From contig CADCSX010000005.1 in NCBI GenBank assembly GCA_902805475.1, positions 2,739,501-2,803,500 on the forward strand: DNA of 64,000 nt. The letters run 5' to 3'. A program made the position numbers and the translations under genes. Source of the stretch: Entonaema liquescens (lineage: Eukaryota; Ascomycota; Sordariomycetes; Xylariales; Xylariaceae). Each line of letters starts with the position of its first letter. The first letter of the stretch is position 1. Below are positions 54,918-64,000 of this stretch, one piece after another. Below the pieces are notes generated by a model. It was not told the DNA's origin. It saw only the letters and a program-made list of their open reading frames with translations, and made no database searches.

Positions 54918-56822
54918 TTATAATGATACAGCGCTTCCGTAGTGAATCGTGTTCATGCCCACGATCCTCTTCACCGTGAGCCACAGTTCGAAGACTTCAA
55001 GCTTCAGCTCCACACGTAAGTACCCCACCCACGCGGCCATGAACCGTAGCGCATTGCCGGGCCAAAGCAGGCTACCGGGCTGCTCTCGGATTTCCTCGAC
55101 TTGCTCTCGGAACACGGTACGAGCGCAGTATCGGGCGAGAATCATGAAGCTTCGCATAGGGCCCTGACGCGTGTGTAGGTTTTCGTCGAGACTGCGGGTT
55201 AGGTCGTTCGTTTTTAGGATGAGTAGAATGATTCGGGGTACTTGTCCAAGCATAGTTACGAGATCCGATAGAAGGCCTTCTTGCAGCGCGTCACCCATCG
55301 TCTTCTTTTCCTCGTCGGAGCGCGATTTTAGGATAGACGACTTGACCACGGTGTAATCGCGGCCTGTGATGGCGCTGGCGAAGAGAGGAAACTGCTCGTC
55401 CGTGATTCCGGCTACCTCATGTGCATATCGCTTCATCGAGGGCATGTCGCCATCAATGACTGCCAGCCACATCTTGGCATAAGAGCGTTGTAAACTTTCA
55501 GGAATGTCCCGGTATAAGCCGTGATCGTACATAATAATTTCAAAGTTGGCACCTCCTCGCCTCCGATGAGCCGTCTTCCGAATAGCAAGATTGCCACCAT
55601 GCGGATCACAGTGTAAGGGAGCACCTTTACCAAAAATCATCTCGTTGAAGATATGAGCTAACGTGGCAGAAACTTCGTCACGGTCGATGTGGTTTGAATC
55701 CAAGTATTCAAGGTCATCAAGACGATGGCCCGATTCGTTCGCCATTACCAAAATCCGCTGCTTCGCCCAAATAACGTCGGGGACCACGAGTGGTAGTTCG
55801 GGAAGTTGCGCAAAGTATTTTTGCGTTCGAATCGCATTTGCAGCCTCGAGCTGAAAGTCAAGTTCTTGAGGCAGAGAAACTTCCATCTCAGAAGCTAACC
55901 ACTCCAGATCGTACTCTGGGAACCATTTCTTCAAAGTCGAAAAAGTAAACTTGGTCAAGGCCAAGTCAAGAGGCGCCCATTGCGCCAACCCTGGATGTTG
56001 GACTTTCACGGCAACTTTTTGACCATTTTCCTTTACCGTCGCTAGGTGGACCTGAGCAAGAGAGGCAGCCCCTATTGGCTGTTCCGAAAACTCAGAGAAA
56101 TAGTCTTTAAGCTCTTCACCCGTATCGGCGCGGAACATTTCTTCGATCGATTGAAACGAAGATACTGGACATTTGTCTTGTAGTGGTATAAACGTATCGG
56201 TCCATTCGCGCGGAAGCAAATAAGTCATCGCACTCTGCCTCAAAAGTCAGCTAGGACCCTTATGTTATGCGCCATTGTATAGAAGGAATTACCAAGTGCT
56301 GTCCCAGCTTAATAAATATGCCTCCATTTTTCTCGAGCACTTTCAGCGTCCGCTCTGCGCATCTTTTATGACATCCCCTTAATATGTGATCTTTTTCATC
56401 GAGATCTTCTGTTTGGTCACGTTGATTTAATGAAGTTCGGTAACTAAGACGAATTAGAGTCTTCGTTTTTGTCTCTTGGGCAAAGTTGTAATTGAAACAT
56501 ACTCGTTGATGCATAACGCCAATGCCGTAGCAACTCTTCCTGAACGTTCCGTAGCATCATATCCTGCCTTAATATCGTCGGTGAACGCTAGGACTCCTGC
56601 CCCAGTGGCGGCTGTAGCAGCAGCGGTCAAGACAGTAACTCTTGTCTTTGGAGGTCTATGCGTTCTTCTTGAGTATCCCGAAGAACCGGTCGTATATTGC
56701 CTTGCAATGGATCGTTGCGTTGTTCTAACATGGGTGACAAGTAATTGGGTGCGGCAATTCGAACATGTCCACGATTTGTTGCTGGCAAAACGGCCAAGCG
56801 AATTGATCGAGGGGCATTTCAT
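54918..56822 (-). CDS. ABC1/ADCK-family mitochondrial kinase-like protein (Mcp2/Cqd2 type)
   Basis: Exons 56822-56503, 56443-56293 and 56234-54918; 595 residues, all junctions in frame. The N-terminus is basic, Ser/Thr-rich (a mitochondrial presequence), with a probable TM segment in VTVLTAAATAATGAGVLAF. ABC1 hallmarks: the KxGQ motif in FIKLGQHLSAM (split by intron 2), the Ala-rich loop GAASLAQVH, the VAVKVQ lysine, HCDPHGGN and YDHGLYR in place of DFG. Known: UbiB/COQ8-like atypical kinases. The ADCK1/Mcp2 branch sits in the mitochondrial inner membrane and affects lipid and coenzyme Q distribution. Branch assignment is by remembered similarity (DKCPVSSFQSIEEMFR segment). Confidence 0.9.
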
Positions 56823-57559
56823 GGTGGCGTTGTTCTAGTCATTTGAATGGACGGAATACCTAAATAGAATATAATAAACTAATACTATGAATAGGAGAAC
56901 ATCGAAGACATGTTGTCCTTCTCGTCTCAATCGGTGGAGAACTTGACCGCTCGTGATTAATTGTTGAACCTTCAATTAGGTGGTCGGTATGTTGGGATGG
57001 CGGACTAATAAAATTTCACCATCTTTTTTTTTTTTCTGCTCCATCTGTCGGACATGCAAGTCCCGGGCTCGTGGAATACCTCGGCGTCATAGGGACAGGG
57101 GTAAAAGAATGTTCTTTCTCCTATTTGGAAGATCTGGATCGTGCCATGCAAGGTTCTGGGGTTTCTGTGGCTTGATAACAGCTCTTAGGTCAGGTACTTA
57201 CGTGCTTGGACAACTTTAGGACGGTGTTAAATTTTCAAGCGCCTCTACGATATGCATCAAATAAAAGGATATACCCTATATCTGCATATCCTACATAGCC
57301 ATCTTCCAAAAGCGCGAACTATTCTAATGTCGGTTAATTTACAATGTCTTGTCAATGCTCTTTACGCGTTAGGCCCCGCCTACGTACTTATATTTACAAG
57401 GATCGCGTTGCTTTCTGACCCGCGTTTGTCTTTATTAAACTCTAATTGAAATAGTCTAAGCCTGCCACTCTCCGACTTGATCGCATCATACTGTAAAACC
57501 CTCCAACCTACTTATCATTCTAATCGAATTCGAAACTACATATCATCATAACGGACGAA
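56823..57559. other. Divergent intergenic region
   Basis: 737 bp between the ABC1-family gene and the next rightward gene. It contains a T11-12 run near 57024 and no gene. Confidence 0.5.
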
Positions 57560-58306
57560 ATGTTAGCCACGATGCCAATCTTCAATATTGATTTCTCATC
57601 GCCGCATCGGCCGACACGTCCCTCGCCGCTTTCCTCCTCTCCCATCAGACAGAGCTCCCCACCACTGTCTCCTCGCAATCCCAACACGCTTCCCAGACTC
57701 GATACTCAATCTTCACCCATACAAGCGCCACCTTCCAAGTTCAAATTTGCTTCGCGTAATGCAAAGCCGAATCCTCTAAGACAGAACCGAGAGAGTGCGC
57801 AAGAGAGTAGGCGAAATCTGTTCTTGCGCAATGTACGGAATCGGGCGGATGACAAGAAGTGGGAGAGAAGAGGAGGTGATCAAGAGGTAAGAGTAGTCTT
57901 TCCCTGATTGACTAACGTAGAGTTTAATTAACATTGATAAACTTAACAGGCCTTAAAAATGGAATGGTCCAAATTAGACAGGCAGCGACGGGAGCAAAAG
58001 AACGCCGATCTTGATGGTATGGTATTCGAACATGAAATCGAAGATTTTACGGAGCTTCAACGCGAAGCGATGGAAAACCCAGACGATATGATGGTCGACG
58101 CCATAGCGCAGGAAGAGGAAGAGGAACTGGACGCAATGCTATCCATGTTCGAGGCTCAGACCCAATCATCTCAACCACAAGTGGGAGCGACATCACCGGT
58201 AGTTTCTGATGACGAAGACTATGACCATCTCTTCATGGATTTCTTGTCGCATCAAGATCAGAGTAGTCAAGGTTTCATATCTTCAGGACAGATGGACATG
58301 TCGTGA
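57560..58306 (+). CDS. Conserved fungal protein of unknown function, acidic C-terminus
   Basis: Exons 57560-57886 and 57950-58306, phase-0 intron, 227 residues. The first 60 residues are Ser/Pro-rich (SPHRPTRPSPLSSSPIRQSS), with many S/T-P sites. A basic helix follows (SRNAKPNPLRQNRESAQESRR), then MEWSKLDRQRREQKNADLDG and an acidic segment ending QEEEEELDAMLSMFE and DDEDYDHLFMDFLS. The last aromatic-acidic segment looks like a short peptide that binds a partner. Similar layouts occur in uncharacterised Sordariomycete proteins, as far as I recall. No enzyme motif. Nuclear location is plausible but unproven. Confidence 0.75.
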
Positions 58307-58520
58307 AGTTTAATAGCGTTTAATCGGTTGTATCAGTTAACATGGATGGGGAGTTCTTTGGCAAGGATAGGCTTGGCGTTGCGTGCAAATTAGGATTAGG
58401 GACTCTATGGCAGGGTATGGTAGGGTATGAGAAGATATCGTCTGTGTATATGCCACTCCGGGTCGGTGGCCTCGAGGAGGTCATGTATAAACAGCCGAGG
58501 AACAAATTCCTTGTATATTA

Positions 58521-59638
58521 TCATTGGGGAGCGCATGACTCATCAGGTGCATCTAATACTTCTTTGGCTGATGGCATATCTCCGACTAGATCATGAGGAG
58601 GAGAGCCTGCTGCTTGCATCTATGACTCTTTAGTTAGCAAATGGCATAATGAAATAACTATATAACTCACCTTTTGCATCCTATCCACGATGTATTCTCT
58701 ATCTGCCGCGTTTGAATCGGAATAAGTGGATTGCTCGAATCTAGTTACCATTTCGGCAACGAGAACTTGTTGTTCCTGGAAGCGTTTTAAATCATCCTTT
58801 GGTAAAGTGTCTTTGTTTTTCTCCATCCATGCGGGGAATTTGTCGTTCAATTCCTTCATAGGTTCGTATAGAATATCCTTGTTAGTGAGTTGCTCCATCA
58901 TCCCCATCAGTACCTTAGAAAAGTCTTCTTCGTTACCTCCCTCGCTGGGAAGGTCTTTCATCGCCTTGATCATCTCAGCAATGAAGTCATCCTCAGAGCC
59001 TTCAGCAGTAGCTGCTGCCGTCGCCTGGTCACCGGACTCTTGCATTCGGGCCATCGTCCGCCGAATTGTCTCCTGAAACGAGGCATCCTGACTTAAATCT
59101 GAGGCTGCTTTATCAGACGACTGTGGGGCCGATCCCGATCCGCTCCCCGAGCTTCCTGGGGGACTTTCTCCGAGTCCCTTGAATATGTTCTCAAACTGGG
59201 CCTGCATGTCTGGCTATGTCATGTTAGGATCAACATACCCTCGTCAGTGGTGGAAAGGCGACTAACTGAATTCTCCAAGCCGCTCATTAGTTCCGCCATC
59301 CCTGCTTGGAGATGCTTCTGGAACTCTTCCTCGGATAAACCATCCAACCCATCTAGTGGGTTCTCTGTGTCTGATGGTGCGCCCGCTGGGGCAGGTGTCG
59401 ATGCGCTCGTAGCGGTTTTCCCAGATGCACCAGGCGCTGGGGTTGCTTGGTTTGCGCCGAGTTTTACGTTAGAAAACTCATCCAACATATCATCGAGATC
59501 ATCAAGGTCATCGAGGTCATCTTCATCAGGATCTGGCGCATCTTCCATATCAGGTACCGACACTGTCTGTTGGTCTACCTTTTCTGGCGCATTCTCCTCG
59601 GCCGGGTTAGCACCGGTAACCATCTTTTCTGCCTCCAT
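58521..59638 (-). CDS. pex19: Peroxisomal membrane protein import receptor Pex19
   Basis: Exons 59638-59267, 59213-58671 and 58619-58521; 337 residues. The first donor is GTTAGT with a CTAAC branch site 14 nt before the acceptor, giving the in-frame GLENSPDMQAQFENIFK. The N-terminal acidic region (DLDDLDDLDDMLDEF) corresponds to the Pex3-binding end. The helical C-terminal cargo-binding domain includes DILYEPMKELNDKFPAW and MVTRFEQ. The last exon encodes 32 residues ending in CAPQ, a CaaX box for farnesylation as in other Pex19 proteins. Known role: chaperone and import receptor for peroxisomal membrane proteins, in cytosol and at the peroxisome. A model that misses the third exon would lose the CaaX box. 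Confidence 0.93.
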
Positions 59639-60705
59639 GACACCGTATCCTGTTCTTGTTACAGTCTAAGGGCTATGAGCTTAAAGGGATAAATGCGCAA
59701 GATGCCCAGACTAGACTTCAAAGCGTATCTTAATTAAAGACGAGAGGCGACGGCAATGACGACGTAGGGCACTTATATAACCGGGGCAATAAGGTGAGGC
59801 GATAAATGTATATAATGACAGCGCAAGAGAAAGCCAATATGTAGTTAGGGTGACACAACTTTTGTAACTTGGATTAACGAAGGTTCACAAGTTGCCGAGG
59901 CGTTTAAGTTGTAAGATGCTTGGCAACAGTAACCAACTTTAAATAAATGACGGTTTTGAAACCGTACTTGTTCTTTCGTGTTAGATACTTATTTCCATAA
60001 GGTTAGAAAGTATCCCACCGTTTTAAAATCCGTTTTCATCCTCGGTTTCTACATACTGGATTGAATATGCTTTTCTAGGTGGGATGTCTGATAAGATAAG
60101 AATGCATATAATAACCCCACCATACATGTACCGTAAGCCGGATTGGGTATTATGTATTATGTAAGAATGTACCCTTATCCGGAATGTCCTAGTAAAAGAA
60201 CATTGAAGGACTTCTCACTCGGACTTTAGGCAAGTACCTACATAGAGGCAATAATAAAGCTATATCATTCGAGAGTGTGGGAAAGCACCTCCTTGCCCCT
60301 AGGACCCCTGCAAGAAGGCAGGCTCGATTCACATCTATTCACATTCACGCATCATCTTCTTGCCTTTATGATCCTACAGCAAACTTGCCATTCTTTTCAT
60401 GTTCTTTCCTTCTTCTCTTTCAAATATCGGCTCTGTCCATCTTTTTCTTCCACCTCATTAAAGTATTCTTCAGCTCCCTGCTCGCAGCGGAGCCCCGAGA
60501 TTGATAAATAACGTGGGCTAGCCTAAACAACTTTCCGGCCGATTCAACACCGAACTAGCATTCTCAGCTCTCCCCAGTGCCTTGCGCAGCCTCAGGCAAA
60601 TCAAACACCTGCGACTACATCCGACCACTTACGAAGCAAGAAACGCGGTTGTTTTAGAGACTGCGAATCGTACACGGTTATTACTAGGTAGTCTAATCCG
60701 TAAGG
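59639..60705. other. Divergent intergenic region of pex19 and ubc9
   Basis: About 1.07 kb between two start codons. CT-rich sequence at 60345-60480 is a likely ubc9 leader; short open frames here are not supported. Confidence 0.5.
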
Positions 60706-61385
60706 ATGTCTCTCTGTCAATTGCGCCTCGGAGAGAGAGGTGCGTCAAAGTTCATCGCTGCAAGGCTTGCACGGCCTAACAAGGTTAACTGCTCGCTTTA
60801 CTAACACATATATTACATTATAGAAAGCAATGGAGGAAGGACCACCCTTTTGGGTTCTGGGCACGACCAGTTAAGAATGCCCAGGGTGTTCTCGACCTAA
60901 AGATCTGGGAATGCGGTATTCCCGGCAAGGAAAAGACGATGTGGGAAGGCGGGCTCTTTAAACTGACAATGACATTCCCTGATGGTATGTGTTGAGCGAT
61001 ATATGGAACACTGAGAAAACAAATTGTGCTAACGCATATTGTGTCAGAATACCCTACGAAGCCCCCGAAATGTACGTCTGTTTTACAAATTATGTACAAA
61101 ACTTGCTAGGTTAATACTGACTATTGTGTAGGCAAGTTCACACCGCCTTTGTTCCACCCCAACGTCTACCCCTCGGGCACCGTCTGCCTTTCGATCCTAA
61201 ACGAGGATGAAGGATGGAAGCCGGCCATCACGGTTAAGCAGATCGCTCTCGGAATTCAAGACCTCTTAGACAACCCCAACCCGGAGTCTCCCGCACAGGC
61301 TGAAGCATACAATCTCTTCAAGAGAGACAAGGCCGAGTATGAGCGGCGTGTCAGGCGGACTGTCAAGGAGAACCCCGCCTCCTAG
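60706..61385 (+). CDS. ubc9: SUMO-conjugating enzyme Ubc9
   Basis: Start MSLCQLRLGER at 60706. Exon 2 60824-60984, exon 3 61048-61071 (24 nt), exon 4 61132-61385. The E2 fold is intact: KQWRKDHPFGFWARP, CGIPGKEKTMWEGGLFKL, EYPTKPPKCKF, HPNVYPSGTVCLSIL with the active-site Cys, and EYERRVRRTVKENPAS. Known role: sole E2 for SUMO, nuclear, essential in most fungi. Odd: the best donor (GTGCGT at 60740) does not match the phase of exon 2. A weak donor, GTCAAA at 60744, joins in frame but adds two residues compared with the family. So either the weak donor is used or one base is missing at the end of exon 1. Confidence 0.92.
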
Positions 61386-62670
61386 AACACTCGAGCGATG
61401 TGAATGTTATGGAGTGGTCTTGGGGGAGAAAATTCTATACTTGGGGTACTTTCGGCATCGGAGTTCAGGGTCACGGATACCAAATACGGATGGCTGCTTT
61501 CTGCATTTGGGCCCTTCGGAGTTGATACAGGAGGGCTATGTGAAGATGTCGAGCGGCATTTAGCATTGCGGCTACGGCAGTTGGACGGTTTTCTTAGCCG
61601 GGAGTGATGATTCAGCCTTTGCCGTGAAAAAGAGTGCGACGTGGATGCGATACGATTGAGTTAAGTATGGATTTTATAATCTATGCCATCGATGATTTTT
61701 ATAATGACACTTACTATGACACTTTACCTATCGTATATTCGTAACTTGTTTCTCTGGTATTAATATTTTGCTTTTCGTGAAGCTGCCAACCGAAGAGGAT
61801 TCCACGACCGGGGCTACTCGTTCGAGGAGCATAGGCTGATCCGGACCCTTATCCACCTATGTGGTGCAAAATATGGTTCGACTCAGCCTATCAGGAATAA
61901 TTTTGATATCTTGCATATTCTCAAGTATCACGAAGAATGATAAGGCATTAGGGTAGTACGTGGTTATCTGAATATGATGCAACCATTATGCAGAACTCCT
62001 AGTTCTACCTATGGTTTTTAGGGCTTGAAATTCAAATAGTACTGATTCCTTTTATTTTGATTCGTTACAAGAGGATTTAAGATGACATAAGGTCAGCAAA
62101 ATCAATAAAATAACTACCACTTCTTTCGAACTTACGTATTTAGAGCAGTATAAATATTTAGACCTCCGTTCACCGTCCCCATATCTTTGATAACGTGAAT
62201 ATCACGGCTCAATAGACACCGCGTGGTTGGTCAATAACGGAATTATTAGTCTTTTCCTTAAGCCCCGTCCGAGATCGGCTTTTTTTCCGGCGTGACGGTT
62301 CCAGCTAGCAAAAAGATTGCCGTCAGGCTAAGAGACCCAGAGGTGCCCCCTACCTCGAGTTTTAAGTATAAACGGGCTAAATTTGGCATTAGAAGGCGAA
62401 TATGATAATGAAAAATACATAAAAAGTACACAATTGGTGATAGCTACTTCCTTAGGTAAATAAAATTTTGTGACTCAAAGTCGCCGGGTCCCTCTTGCCT
62501 CTCCACGTTTTTCTAAAGCTTAAGTCGCGTAGCCCATCTTAATTTCCTTCTGACAGAATAACCATCTTTTTCTTAAGTTAACTTAACCTTCTCCTTTTGC
62601 AGTCTACCTCTCATATTCCACATCCCACCTACTCTGCCTACTCTGCTACTACACTTTGAGGTTTGACAAG
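61386..62670. other. Intergenic region
   Basis: 1.3 kb with the ubc9 3' UTR and the asparagine synthetase promoter; no other gene seen. Confidence 0.5.
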
Positions 62671-64000
62671 ATGTGTGGAATATTCGCGTGTCACTGGTAA
62701 GTTTGACTCTTCCTCCCACCCCTGCATGGATTAAACAATTAAGCTCATGGAGGGGCAATTGACAATCGTCACAAACCCCACCAAAAAAATAATTATCGAT
62801 TGGATTTACTTGTGATGCCATTGGAAGAGTGCTGTATATGCTAAAAAGACATTTGCGCCTAGTCACCCTGACGTACAGAAATTCAAGCCGACGGCCTTGA
62901 AATTGGCAAAGCAGTATGTCGAAGCTATCCCCAAGCTCTAGAATTTCAATTGACACGTTTTACGCAGAATTCGACACAGAGGCCCCGACTGGAGTGAGTC
63001 ACTATATAGCGAACCCGATGATATTATCGATATGTTCTAACAACTTCTGTTTGTCCCAGGTGGAAGTGTTATCTGTAACAACACAAGTAGGACTACCTAT
63101 CATAGAAAAATAGAGTCGAAATGACCTCTAACAAGTGTGCTTCTAGTCCTTTGCCATGAAAGGTTGAGCATTGTCGGCGTCGGTATGTATCATCGTCCAA
63201 TTTTCTTGAGCGTCCCAAGGCCTCTTACTTACAAAACTGCAGAGTCTGGCGCACAACCCCTGACCAATGCGGACGAGTCCATTATACTTGCCGTCAATGG
63301 CGAGATCTACAACCATCGATTAATCCGAAAAAGTCTGAAGACACCTTATCACTTCAAGACTGCTTCGGACTGCGAAGTCATCATTCCCCTGGTAAGTATC
63401 TTCTAAGATCGTCTTACAATGCCACACCGTCTAATACGTCTATAGTATATGGAATATGGACTCGATGCTCCTAAATACCTAGACGGCATGTTCTCGTTCG
63501 TGCTTTACGACAAGAAGCTCGACCGAACTATTGCAGCTCGCGATCCCATCGGTATCACCACGTTATACCAGGGCTGGTCTTCCAAGGAGCCAAGCACTAC
63601 CTATTTCGCTTCTGAGTTGAAATGTCTACACACTGTTTGCGATAAGGTCCGCTCATTTCCGCCGGGACACGTCTACGACACCAAGACCAACGAAACAACT
63701 CGATATTTCGAACCGACTTGGTGGGACGGCTCAAGAATCCCGGAAACTCCTTTGGATCTGAAGCTTGTTCGAGAAGCTTTGGAACGGTCTGTAAGGAAGC
63801 GGCTTATGGCCGAAGTCCCCTATGGCGTATTGTTATCAGGCGGTCTTGACTCGAGTCTAGTCGCATCCATTGCCCAAAGGGAAACATTAAGGCTTAAGAA
63901 GGCTGCGTTAGCCGCTGCTAATGACGCTACTGCCGAACCGACTGAGAACCCTGATACAGGTGAAGGCTTAGTCGGTATTGACGATGAGAACCAGCTCTCT
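62671..64000 (+). CDS. asn2: Asparagine synthetase (glutamine-hydrolysing), 5' part
   Basis: Begins MCGIFACH at 62671, with Cys2 as the glutaminase nucleophile. Exons: 62671-62696, 62863-62913, 62968-62993, 63060-63086, 63147-63182, 63243-63391 and 63446 to the window edge; every junction holds the frame. Visible parts: the class II glutamine amidotransferase domain with RHRGPDWSG, CHERLSIVGV, LAVNGEIYNHR and DGMFSFVLYD, then the start of the synthetase domain with the pyrophosphatase loop LLSGGLDSSL. Known reaction: aspartate plus glutamine plus ATP to asparagine plus glutamate plus AMP and PPi, in the cytosol. The last visible stretch (NDATAEPTENPDTGEG) is a fungal linker insertion. Truncated by the window end; no sign of damage. 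Confidence 0.95.

Overview
The window is nuclear DNA of a filamentous ascomycete (Pezizomycotina, most likely a Sordariomycete). The genes are carried on both strands and spaced singly. Most are split by 50-105 nt GT-AG introns with CTAAC/CTGAC-type branch sites. The gene families (DUF7580, DUF3824, subgroup C chitinase next to a LysM gene, fungal Scj1, Prp2, Pex19, Ubc9) are those of filamentous fungi. No tRNA, rRNA, CRISPR array or intact transposon was recognised. All annotation is by eye: family names rest on motifs and remembered family consensus, not on a database search. Layout. 1-2.9 kb: two divergent genes of the fungal STAND/HET-associated type, one cut by the window edge, the other ending inside a perfect 34-bp inverted repeat. 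4-13 kb: accessory and surface genes (zinc-free MDR oxidoreductase, secreted cysteine-rich protein, MARVEL membrane protein, histidine/glycine/threonine-rich repeat protein), separated by long gene-free stretches. 13.6-22.3 kb: methyltransferase, ER-luminal DnaJ of the Scj1 type, splicing helicase Prp2, ABM-domain protein and an emopamil-binding (EXPERA) protein. 23-31 kb: a head-to-head LysM protein and subgroup C GH18 chitinase pair sharing a 0.75-kb promoter. 31-41 kb: conserved unknown protein, metallophosphoesterase, a giant 12-TM MFS transporter with long tails, and a small secreted proline-rich protein made of tiny exons. 43-54 kb: DUF3824 protein, secreted CE1-like esterase, a small serine-rich protein and several kilobases without genes. 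54.9-64 kb: housekeeping block with an ABC1-family mitochondrial kinase-like protein, an unknown acidic protein, Pex19, Ubc9 and the 5' part of asparagine synthetase. How the genes fit together. The LysM/chitinase pair is the clearest functional unit, with chitin binding and chitin cleavage under one promoter region. Frame continuity was the most informative observation. The chitinase, the metallophosphoesterase and the MFS transporter, all between 26 and 39 kb, each carry apparent one-base frame breaks, and the transporter also has an in-frame TAG where the family has Trp. Long genes elsewhere (Prp2, the seven-exon LysM gene, DUF3824, the ABC1 gene) read cleanly. Either this stretch is decaying or the assembly carries small indels there; reads would decide. 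The most novel-looking protein feature is a short H-x-x-H...K-V-[RQ]-P motif repeated about seven times in both tails of the transporter.
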